Part shown: piece by piece, positions 1 to 4,999 of the stretch
How positions within the stretch are numbered: position 1 is the first letter of the stretch
Layout of the letters: each line of letters opens with the position of its first letter
Source: Bacteroidota bacterium
GTDB taxonomy: Bacteria; Bacteroidota; Bacteroidia; J057
Assembly (NCBI GenBank): GCA_003696875.1
Contig: RFHL01000219.1
Location: 1 to 5,412, forward strand
Direction of reading: 5' to 3'
DNA length: 5,412 nt
Position numbers and translations under genes: made by a program
The notes under the pieces: model-generated
What the model was told of the DNA's origin: nothing
What the model saw: the letters and a program-made list of their open reading frames with translations, nothing else
Databases searched by the model: none

Positions 1-1474
1 GCACGAGCCGCTGCTCCTCCCGGGTCATGCCAAAGAGTCGCTGCCGCACGGACAGCGGCAGGCTGGGTGCGGCCTCGTTCATCGGCACGCGCGGGAGCGC
101 GTGTAGCTGTAACTGATGCGTCTCCAGCCATTTCCCGTATGGCTGCTGCCGGGCAATTCCATCTTTCAGCTCCTCATCCGAGATGATGCGGCCGGCTTCC
201 AGATCCGCCACAAAGATGCGGCCGGGCTGCAGACGGCCCCGCTCGCGCACCTCGTGGGCGCGCAGGGGCAGGGCACCCGCTTCGGAGGCCATGACGAGAC
301 GATCATCCTCCGTCACGGCATAGCGGCTGGGCCGCAAGCCATTGCGGTCTAGGGTAGCCCCAACGATACGGCCATCGGTGAAGCAGACGGAGGCAGGCCC
401 GTCCCAAGGCTCCATCAGGGTAGCATGGTAGGCGTAGAAGGCCCGCCGGGCCGGGTCCATAGCAGGATTGTTCTCCCAGGCCTCAGGGATGAGCATCATC
501 ATGACGTGGGGCAGGCTGCGCCCGCTCATGACGAGCAGCTCTACGATGCTGTCGAGGTTGTGAGAGTCGGAGTAGCGGTTGTCACAGATAGGCATGAGCC
601 AGTCCAGCTCCTGCTTGCTGAAATGCTTTGACTCCATCAAGCTCTCCTTGGCGCGCATCCAGTTGACATTGCCACGGATGGTATTGATCTCCCCGTTGTG
701 GGCGATGTAGCGAAAGGGCTGGGCGAGGCGCCAGCGGGGGAAGGTATTGGTGGAGAAGCGGCTGTGCACGAGGGCGAGGGCCGAGTGCAGGCGCGGGTCT
801 TCGAGATCCGGGAAATAGCGGCGCACCTGCTCGGTGCGCAGTTGGCCTTTGTAAACGATGGTGCGGCTGGAGAAGGAGGTGAAGTAAAAATCATCTCCCA
901 CCTCGGGCATTACCCGCTCAATATGGTGGGCAAAGGCCTTGCGCAGGATAAAAAGCCTGCGCTCCAGTTGCTCGCTGGGCAGCGCTTCCTGCGGGCGCAC
1001 AAAGACCTGCATCTGGAACGGGGCCGACTCGCGGGCGTCCTTGCCCAATTCCGCCTTTTGCAGATCTACCGGCAGGGTCCGGTACCCCAGGCATTGCAGG
1101 CCGAGCCGCTCGATCCATAGGGCGAGCTCATCCTGTATCTGGGCCCGGCGACGGTCATCCTGGGGAAAAAAGCCCATGCCCACACCGTAGGTGCCCGGCT
1201 CGGGCAGGTCCAGTCCCAGTGGGGCGCAGACCTCCCGAAAATACCCATCTGGTATCTGGATCAATATGCCGGCCCCATCTCCCGTATTGGGATCGCAGCC
1301 TACTGCCCCCCGGTGCTCCATATTCTCGAGCATGGTCAGGGCGTCCTTGACGATGGCGTGAGAGGCTATTCCTTTCAAATGGGCGACAAAGCCGATGCCA
1401 CAGGCATCGTGCTCCAACTCGGGGGTATAGAGGCTGCGGGATTGGCAGGGGTCTTGGTCGCCGGAAGGGTTCAT
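1..1474 (-). CDS. gltB: Glutamate synthase large (alpha) subunit, N-terminal part, truncated by the window edge
   Basis: Makes glutamate from glutamine and 2-oxoglutarate in the cytoplasm; this subunit releases ammonia from glutamine and channels it to the synthase site, with electrons supplied through the small subunit GltD. I translated 491 codons with no stop. The class II glutamine amidotransferase domain fills about residues 25-430. Cys25 in DACGIGF is the expected nucleophile, exposed in the family by removal of a short propeptide. Other family motifs are EHRGA (53-57), TGDGAG (64-69), HSRFSTNTFPRW (237-248), HNGEINT (259-265), EPWDGPA (355-361) and DRNGLRPSRY (376-385). RQRLFGMTREE (477-487) begins the central domain. 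The family is about 1,500 residues, so roughly two thirds lies outside. An in-frame ATG at 1492 would add MLNLLP; neither start has a Shine-Dalgarno site, and I prefer 1474 because it leaves a propeptide of usual length. Identification is secure; the exact start is not. Confidence 0.97.
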   Translation of the reverse strand, partial: MNPSGDQDPCQSRSLYTPELEHDACGIGFVAHLKGIASHAIVKDALTMLENMEHRGAVGCDPNTGDGAGILIQIPDGYFREVCAPLGLDLPEPGTYGVGMGFFPQDDRRRAQIQDELALWIERLGLQCLGYRTLPVDLQKAELGKDARESAPFQMQVFVRPQEALPSEQLERRLFILRKAFAHHIERVMPEVGDDFYFTSFSSRTIVYKGQLRTEQVRRYFPDLEDPRLHSALALVHSRFSTNTFPRWRLAQPFRYIAHNGEINTIRGNVNWMRAKESLMESKHFSKQELDWLMPICDNRYSDSHNLDSIVELLVMSGRSLPHVMMMLIPEAWENNPAMDPARRAFYAYHATLMEPWDGPASVCFTDGRIVGATLDRNGLRPSRYAVTEDDRLVMASEAGALPLRAHEVRERGRLQPGRIFVADLEAGRIISDEELKDGIARQQPYGKWLETHQLQLHALPRVPMNEAAPSLPLSVRQRLFGMTREEQRLV

Positions 1475-1890
1475 AGGAAGAAGGTTAAGCATTGGGAAAA
1501 GAGAGCGGAAGTCCACCTTGGGGCATCTGCCGCCTACTGAGGCCTGGGGCAAAGCAGGTCGAAAAAGGGCCTGGAACTCCAGACGCCCACGATCTCCCCC
1601 CAAGACCACATCCCGGCCACGTTGGCCGGCGGGGTAACATTTTGTTCTAGATTTACAGCAAAGCAATTTAGAAAAATATGCCTGTATTTACAAATGATTC
1701 AAAAAATTACCCCCAAATCTTTTTCATTTTCCTTACTGAGTTCGCGATTTTTTTCAAAATATATTTATTACCTAATCCCAAACGGGATCGCCCCTGGCTG
1801 GCGGAGGCCGGCAAAAGACTGGCTTTTCTCACGGCATATCAGTAGATTCATCATTCGGCTTTTTTCCAATCCTCCCCATAACAGAAAAGC
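1475..1890. promoter_or_regulatory. Divergent intergenic region between gltB and the hydrolase gene
   Basis: This 416-base stretch has no convincing gene. The part next to gltB is GC-rich. About 1635-1780 is strikingly AT-rich with A and T tracts, unlike the flanking coding DNA, so it is the likely site of promoters for both divergent genes. Two plus-strand octamers match the Bacteroidota -7 element TAnnTTTG at all but the last base (1648-1655 and 1760-1767), but neither has a clear -33 partner at the usual spacing, and in such AT-rich DNA chance matches are expected. No perfect minus-strand -7 box for gltB was found. The regulatory role is inferred from position and composition. Confidence 0.4.
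1613..1629. repeat. Perfect 7-bp inverted repeat upstream of gltB
   Basis: The arms CCGGCCA (1613-1619) and TGGCCGG (1623-1629) are separated by three bases (CGT). It lies about 140 bases upstream of the gltB start at the edge of the AT-rich core. It could be a protein-binding palindrome or a small hairpin. No T-tract follows on the plus strand and an A-run is not adjacent, so it does not look like a terminator. Chance occurrence in GC-rich DNA is possible. Confidence 0.35.
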
Positions 1891-2868
1891 ATGATCCTGT
1901 TGAATGCCGTGCTGGGCTTGTTGTGCGCCCTCCTTACGCTGGGCGTCATGCTACAGGTAGGCATGCTCGCCAACCTCTTTGTGATCAGGGAGCAACCCGA
2001 AACTGGTGAAGCCACGGCCCTGCAACAAGATCCCGCCGGCGTGGCAGAAAGCGTTCAGCGGGAAGACGGCACCCGGATTCAGACCTGGCATCGCGGCTCG
2101 GGTCGCCCAGTCCTGCTCCTGCATGATCTGGGGTTGTCTGCTGCCGCCATGGGACCGCTATGGGAAGTACTCGCGGCGCAGGGCTACCGCCTGATCGCGA
2201 TGGACCTGCGGGCTCATGGCCAATCGACCGGCCATCAGCTCGACCTAGACACCCTCACCGCCGACCTTGCGGCGGTAGTGCGGCATTATGACCTGCAGGA
2301 TGCCCTCATTGTAGGCCACTCCCTGGGGGCCCTGATCGCCATGCGCTACCTGATCCAGGTGCCGGAGGCCCAAAGCCGGATTGCCGGGCTGCTGTCCGTC
2401 GCCGGCTTTGCCGGCGGGCAGCTGCGGGGCCTGCCAGGCCACAGCTGGGAACGCAAGCTGCTACAGTGGGGCATCCTGTCCCGCCTGCTGCGGCACCGCC
2501 TCTATGCCTGGAGCTATGCCACCCCCCTCTTTGGTCATCGGATCAACGCCATCTGGGTACGTGCCTACCTGGAACTGCTGCTGTCCCGGCCGCTGCGTCG
2601 CCTACACCCGCTCCTGCACGAGCTGGCCCGAACCGACATGTATCCCGAGCTGTCTCGCATCAAAACCCCGGTAGTCGTCACCTGCTCGCGACAAGACCAG
2701 CGCACCCGCCCGCTCCATGCCGTGCGGCTGGCCCGGTACCTGCCCAACAGCCAACTGCATTGGATTGATGACGGCTCTGGTAATATGCTCGTCTGGGAGT
2801 GTCCTCAGCGTCTGGCCAATCTGGTCCGGAGCCTGGACCGGGAGCGCGAGGAGGCCCTTTCCGCCTAG
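1891..2868 (+). CDS. Membrane-anchored alpha/beta hydrolase fold protein with Asn in place of the catalytic His
   Basis: A 325-residue alpha/beta hydrolase; substrate unknown. Residues 1-32 are a hydrophobic segment without a clear cleavage site, suggesting a signal anchor that tethers the enzyme to the inner membrane. The fold begins near residue 73 with strand VLLLHDLG (74-81), whose HDLG matches the oxyanion-loop HGxG region. MDLRAHGQS (104-112) follows, and the nucleophile elbow GHSLG (142-146) places Ser144 as nucleophile. A lid-like helical region spans about 180-245. The acid is probably Asp269 in SRQDQ. The family's last motif is normally a His near Gly before a hydrophobic helix start (GH-x-L); here it reads GSGNMLVWE, putting Asn298 at the His position. 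The change could be a single base, AAT for CAT at 2782-2784. It may be inactive, use another His (His290 is close), or be a sequence error. It is transcribed divergently from gltB, with no Shine-Dalgarno before the ATG. Fold is certain; activity is not. Confidence 0.9.
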   Translation: MILLNAVLGLLCALLTLGVMLQVGMLANLFVIREQPETGEATALQQDPAGVAESVQREDGTRIQTWHRGSGRPVLLLHDLGLSAAAMGPLWEVLAAQGYRLIAMDLRAHGQSTGHQLDLDTLTADLAAVVRHYDLQDALIVGHSLGALIAMRYLIQVPEAQSRIAGLLSVAGFAGGQLRGLPGHSWERKLLQWGILSRLLRHRLYAWSYATPLFGHRINAIWVRAYLELLLSRPLRRLHPLLHELARTDMYPELSRIKTPVVVTCSRQDQRTRPLHAVRLARYLPNSQLHWIDDGSGNMLVWECPQRLANLVRSLDREREEALSA

Positions 2869-2910
2869 AAACGATCGGGATTCCCGGATTCGGGCTGATA
2901 TCGCCCACTA

Positions 2911-2931
2911 TGGCTTGGCTACCCCAAGCTA
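2911..2931. terminator. Small hairpin after the hydrolase gene, possible weak terminator
   Basis: GCTTGG (2913-2918) pairs perfectly with CCAAGC (2924-2929) around a five-base loop; one G-T and one T-A pair extend the stem to eight. It lies 43 bases after the hydrolase stop in a convergent spacer, where terminators are expected. There is no T-tract on either side, so intrinsic termination would be weak. A smaller palindrome, CGGGA/TCCCG with a one-base loop, lies just upstream at 2876-2886. Confidence 0.35.
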
Positions 2932-2960
2932 CCGACGCAGCAATCTGGCTTCTCTCTGTT

Positions 2961-2997
2961 GAGCGTAGCGAAATCCCGCGAAGTGGGAACTTCGCTC
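2961..2997. repeat. Palindromic GAGCG...CGCTC element in the convergent spacer
   Basis: GCGAA (2968-2972) pairs with TTCGC (2991-2995), and after a small internal loop TCCC (2974-2977) pairs with GGGA (2985-2988). The ends GAGCG (2961-2965) and CGCTC (2993-2997) offer an alternative closing stem. The element sits between two convergent genes and is flanked by an imperfect 14-base direct repeat (2940-2953 and 3011-3024, 12 of 14 bases matching). It resembles dispersed REP-like intergenic palindromes in layout, and could equally be a bidirectional transcription stop. Whether it recurs in the genome cannot be seen here. Confidence 0.4.
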
Positions 2998-3025
2998 TTC
3001 TGACAGCGCTGCGATCTGACTTCTT

Positions 3026-3532
3026 CTACTTATCCAGCATAGCCTGGCAGACGTCCTCCCGGGCAAAGCCGTCCACCTCGTACTGGACCGTAAAGCTCAG
3101 GCTGAGCTGCCCACCTCCGACGAGGGCGCCTTCCCCCCTAAACGTGTAAACGATCCCCCCGCAATCTACCGATTGCTCGGGGAGGGAGAGCTGCTGCCCG
3201 CTCAGGCTACCGGTGAGCCGTAGCTCACCGGCGGGGCAGGCATAGTCGCCCAGACGGTAGAGATACACTTCGCGCGAGTCGCTGCTGACCTGCTCAATGG
3301 CCACGGTATGATTGGGCGAAGTCGAAAAACAGCCGCCATAGGCGACCTGATAGGTCCCGAGGTACTGCGAATAGTCAAACAGCTCGCAATGGTCACCGGA
3401 GAAGCCCTCCGGGCATTCGCAAGAACCCTCCATGCAGGTACCCCCATTCTCGCAGGCGACCTCCGCACAGGGGTCGGGTTTGCAGCCCAAAAATGTGATC
3501 AGCAGGAGAAAAATGATTGAAACGGGACGCAT
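3026..3532 (-). CDS. Predicted lipoprotein with one EGF-like module
   Basis: A 168-residue exported protein of unknown function. A basic start and hydrophobic core (residues 1-15) lead to FLGC, a lipobox-like site with Cys17 as the lipidated residue; Phe instead of Leu at -3 makes it slightly non-canonical. The next residues, KPD, carry the charged character seen in Bacteroidota surface-export signals, a weak hint that it reaches the cell surface. Six Cys at 22, 27, 33, 38, 40 and 49 have the classic EGF spacing (4, 5, 4, 1 and 8 residues between them), with GGTC and the CxCPEGFSGDHC end. Residues 55-168 are predicted beta-rich with four more Cys (68, 99, 124, 162), enough for two disulfides. 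A perfect -7 promoter box lies 41 bases upstream. It converges on the hydrolase gene and diverges from the T9SS cargo gene. No enzymatic motif is visible; a binding or adhesion role is only a guess from the EGF module. Confidence 0.85.
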   Translation of the reverse strand: MRPVSIIFLLLITFLGCKPDPCAEVACENGGTCMEGSCECPEGFSGDHCELFDYSQYLGTYQVAYGGCFSTSPNHTVAIEQVSSDSREVYLYRLGDYACPAGELRLTGSLSGQQLSLPEQSVDCGGIVYTFRGEGALVGGGQLSLSFTVQYEVDGFAREDVCQAMLDK

Positions 3533-3572
3533 GGTCAGGGACTTAATCCGGTAGAAAAAAAGGAGTGGAACT

Positions 3573-3580
3573 CAAAGATA
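3573..3580 (-). promoter_or_regulatory. Bacteroidota -7 promoter box for the EGF lipoprotein gene
   Basis: On the minus strand this reads TATCTTTG, a perfect match to TAnnTTTG. It ends 41 bases before the lipoprotein ATG, which would give a leader of roughly 30-40 bases, a normal length. No TTTG-type -33 element is seen at about 19-23 bases upstream; the nearest T-rich stretch is 26 bases away, inside the long hairpin. The match and placement are direct; promoter activity is inferred. Confidence 0.55.
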
Positions 3581-3605
3581 AGGGTTAGCCGCCATACTGC
3601 AGGGG

Positions 3606-3656
3606 GTAAAAAGCGGTGCTTCCCTCCAAAGAAGCAGCAGGTCTCCCGCTTTTTAC
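3606..3656. terminator. Long bulged hairpin with A-tract and T-tract arms, bidirectional terminator-like
   Basis: GTAAAAAGCGG (3606-3616) pairs perfectly with CCGCTTTTTAC (3646-3656), and directly inside it TGCTTC (3617-3622) pairs with GAAGCA (3631-3636) around an eight-base loop. The left arm is thus 17 paired bases in a row, and the right arm has one nine-base bulge (3637-3645). An A5 run opens and a T5 run closes a GC-rich stem, the form of a bidirectional intrinsic terminator. Its position between two divergent genes, where no transcript should end, is unexpected; it may insulate the promoters, end a small RNA or act as a regulatory structure. Confidence 0.55.
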
Positions 3657-3667
3657 GTTCCCATGTG

Positions 3668-3675
3668 TAATTTTG
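3668..3675 (+). promoter_or_regulatory. Bacteroidota -7 promoter box upstream of the T9SS cargo gene
   Basis: TAATTTTG is a perfect match to TAnnTTTG. Transcription would start near 3682, giving a leader of about 125 bases before the ATG at 3807. No TTTG is found at the -33 spacing. The last bases of the box overlap a 7-bp inverted repeat, TGCCTGC (3674-3680) and GCAGGCA (3686-3692) with a five-base loop, which could be an operator or the first hairpin of the transcript. Confidence 0.5.
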
Positions 3676-3692
3676 CCTGCTCAAAGCAGGCA
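3674..3692. repeat. 7-bp inverted repeat overlapping a promoter box
   Basis: Perfect arms TGCCTGC and GCAGGCA surround the loop TCAAA. The left arm shares two bases with the plus-strand -7 box and covers the expected transcription start. A T5 run begins seven bases downstream (from 3700), so it could also work as a weak terminator for any transcript entering from the left. Which role applies cannot be decided from sequence. Confidence 0.45.
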
Positions 3693-3711
3693 TCACGGGT
3701 TTTTCTTCCTT

Positions 3712-3730
3712 AAAAAAACGGGCTTCGCCC
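3712..3730 (-). terminator. Compact minus-strand terminator-like hairpin with T7 tract
   Basis: Read on the minus strand, GGGC-GAA-GCCC (3730-3720) is followed by G and seven T (3718-3712). The central GCGAAGC is a well-known, very stable mini-hairpin. The stem is only four base pairs but all G-C. It would stop a minus-strand transcript before it reaches the lipoprotein gene, yet no minus-strand gene is seen just upstream of it. Confidence 0.45.
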
Positions 3731-3751
3731 TTCTCTCCACGGCTGCTACGC

Positions 3752-3790
3752 CCCGAAACACGCATGGTTTCGGGCTCTTTTCCTTTCGTT
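3752..3790 (+). terminator. Plus-strand terminator-like hairpin in the leader of the T9SS cargo gene
   Basis: CCCGAAAC (3752-3759) pairs perfectly with GTTTCGGG (3767-3774) around a seven-base loop, followed by CTCTTTTCCTTTC, a T-rich but interrupted tail. It lies 33 bases before the cargo-gene ATG. If the promoter at 3668-3675 is used, this would either attenuate that gene or end a free RNA of about 100 bases. The poor T-tract lowers confidence in real termination. Confidence 0.45.
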
Positions 3791-4006
3791 TCCAAATTAA
3801 CGTTTCATGCAAAAATCCTTTACCACCCTCCTCTCCCTGCTTATCCTGGGGCTTTCTTCTCCCCTGCTCGCCCAGCCGGCGATTCTCCTTGTCGATGACA
3901 CCGACGATGGCTTTGGCCATGTGACGGACCTGCAGGAAGCCATCGATTCCGCTGGCTACACCTACACCGTGTTCAATGCGGTCGACAGCAGCCGCAGCCC
4001 CAGCGA

Positions 4007-4046
4007 CCTCGAGATTGGAGGCCTACGACCTCGTGATCTGGCAGAC
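4007..4046 (+). repeat. Copy 1 of a 40-base direct duplication inside the T9SS cargo gene
   Basis: This copy matches 4081-4119 base for base except for one extra T (GATTGG here, GATGG in copy 2 at 4088-4091). The copies are separated by 34 bases (4047-4080), and copy 2 is offset by 74 bases left of the extra T and 73 to its right. Copy 2 encodes the expected LEMEAYDLVIWQT segment in frame with what follows. Copy 1 in the start frame is garbled after its extra T. Confidence 0.9.
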
Positions 4047-4080
4047 ATCCACAACAAGAAAAAGGAGCGTGGAAACGCCC

Positions 4081-4119
4081 CCTCGAGATGGAGGCCTACG
4101 ACCTCGTGATCTGGCAGAC
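4081..4119 (+). repeat. Copy 2 of the direct duplication inside the T9SS cargo gene
   Basis: A 39-base copy without the extra T. It reads naturally into the following AYDLVIWQTGADG segment, so it appears to be the ancestral reading. The start-frame stop TGA at 4107-4109 lies inside this copy, so the duplication itself truncates the upstream reading frame. Confidence 0.9.
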
Positions 4120-4954
4120 CGGGGCGGACGGGAATGATCTCTGGCTGTGGAATGGGCGGGACGAAGACAACGGCAACCTCAAGGCCTATCTCAATGGCGG
4201 CGGCAGGCTGTGGCTGATCGGGACCGACCTGCTGTATGATCGGTATGATGGGGCCCGGACACCTTCACCACCGGAGACTTTGTCTATGATTATCTGGGCG
4301 TAAGCAGCTACGACTTCCAGACCTTTGTTGACGATGGCGGTCTCGGCATTCTGTTAGCCTACCCGGATACGGCCCAGCCCATCACGGGCCTGGATACCCT
4401 GACCTGGATTTTCTCTACGCTCTGGTACGTGGATGGCGTGAGCCTGCGCCCCGAGGCTGTGCCGATCATGCGTATGGGCGACAGCAACTATGCCTACGCC
4501 GACAGCATCTGTGGGCTTTGGTACGATAGCGACAGCTTTCAGGTGTTGACCTTCTTCTTTAACCTGTCTCAGGCCGCCAACTTCGAGCAGCGCACCACCA
4601 CGGCCGGGGCCGTGCTGGACTTTTTCTTCCAGGGCGACACCGCCACCACCCGGGTAGACCCGGCCCTGGCCCGCTCGCTGGCCTTCCGCGCCTTCCCCAA
4701 TCCTGTACAGGATGCCCTGACGCTCAGCTTCTCGCTGGACCAGAGCCGAACCGTTGCGGCCAGCTTATGGACCCTGCAGGGTCAAGAAGTGGCGGTGCTT
4801 CAGGCGCCGACCACCCTGGCAGCCGGCCCCCAGCAGCTGAGCTGGCCACGCCCAGCCGGCCTGGCCGCCGGCACCTACCTGCTGCGCCTCTCGGTGGATG
4901 GGCAGTCGGTGGCCCGCCCGCTGCAGGTGCAGCCCTAGCAGAGTCAACACCTTC

Positions 4955-4999
4955 ACGCAACGCGCTCCCCGCTCAAAACCGGGGGGCGCGTTGTGTTTT
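4955..4999 (+). terminator. Strong intrinsic terminator after the T9SS cargo gene
   Basis: CAACGCGC (4958-4965) pairs with GCGCGTTG (4986-4993); a T-G pair, four C-G pairs and a G-C pair extend it inward (4966-4971 with 4980-4985) to an eight-base loop at 4972-4979. A-T, C-G and G-T pairs extend it outward to 4955 and 4996, giving about 17 pairs, followed by TTTT (4996-4999). It starts 17 bases after the stop codon. It overlaps the stop codon of the convergent gene by two bases. No T-tract follows on the minus strand, so it serves mainly the plus strand. Confidence 0.85.

Larger units (their letters stand above)
3807..4938 (+). pseudogene. Secreted protein with T9SS type A sorting domain, disrupted by an insertion and a frameshift
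   Basis: Read through its breaks, this encodes about 352 residues. MQKSFTTLLSLLILG...LLAQ is a Sec signal peptide, probably cut around Ala-Gln (22-23). The mature part begins ILLVDDTDDG and runs through AYDLVIWQTG, YLNGGGRLWLIG and DLLYDRYDG, a pattern like the glutamine-amidotransferase-like (flavodoxin-type) alpha/beta domains found in Bacteroidota secreted proteins; no catalytic Cys-His pair is evident. The end, from FRAFPNPVQD through GTYLLRLS to the terminal QP, is a T9SS type A sorting domain, used for export across the outer membrane and surface attachment or release. Three frames are needed: frame one from 3807 stops at TGA 4107-4109, frame two covers about 4085-4255, frame three about 4255-4938. 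Removing 74 bases near 4011-4084 and adding one C near 4254 restores one frame. Without repair the product would be exported but lack its sorting domain. Sequencing or assembly error is a real alternative to a pseudogene. Confidence 0.8.

Noticed and set aside
116..1540. Plus-strand open frames of 60-140 codons opposite gltB
   Set aside because: They are antisense shadows of a clearly conserved gltB frame in GC-rich DNA; none shows a recognisable domain.
1622..1894. 90-codon open frame with TTG start that overlaps the hydrolase ATG as ATGA
   Set aside because: The overlap looks like translational coupling, but the frame starts at TTG, spans the AT-rich promoter region, and its protein has no domain or natural composition.
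3535..3924. Open frames of 75-102 codons on both strands across the divergent spacer
   Set aside because: They run through hairpins and the promoter boxes and have low-complexity, Lys/Arg/Phe-rich sequence with no protein character.
4010..4110. Programmed ribosomal frameshifting to join the T9SS gene fragments
   Set aside because: The lesion is a 74-base insertion with a duplicated block, and no slippery heptamer with a downstream structure was seen; a second break farther on would need another shift.
4007..4119. CRISPR-like repeat-spacer-repeat
   Set aside because: Only two copies exist, they encode part of a protein in frame, they are not palindromic, and no cas gene is present.
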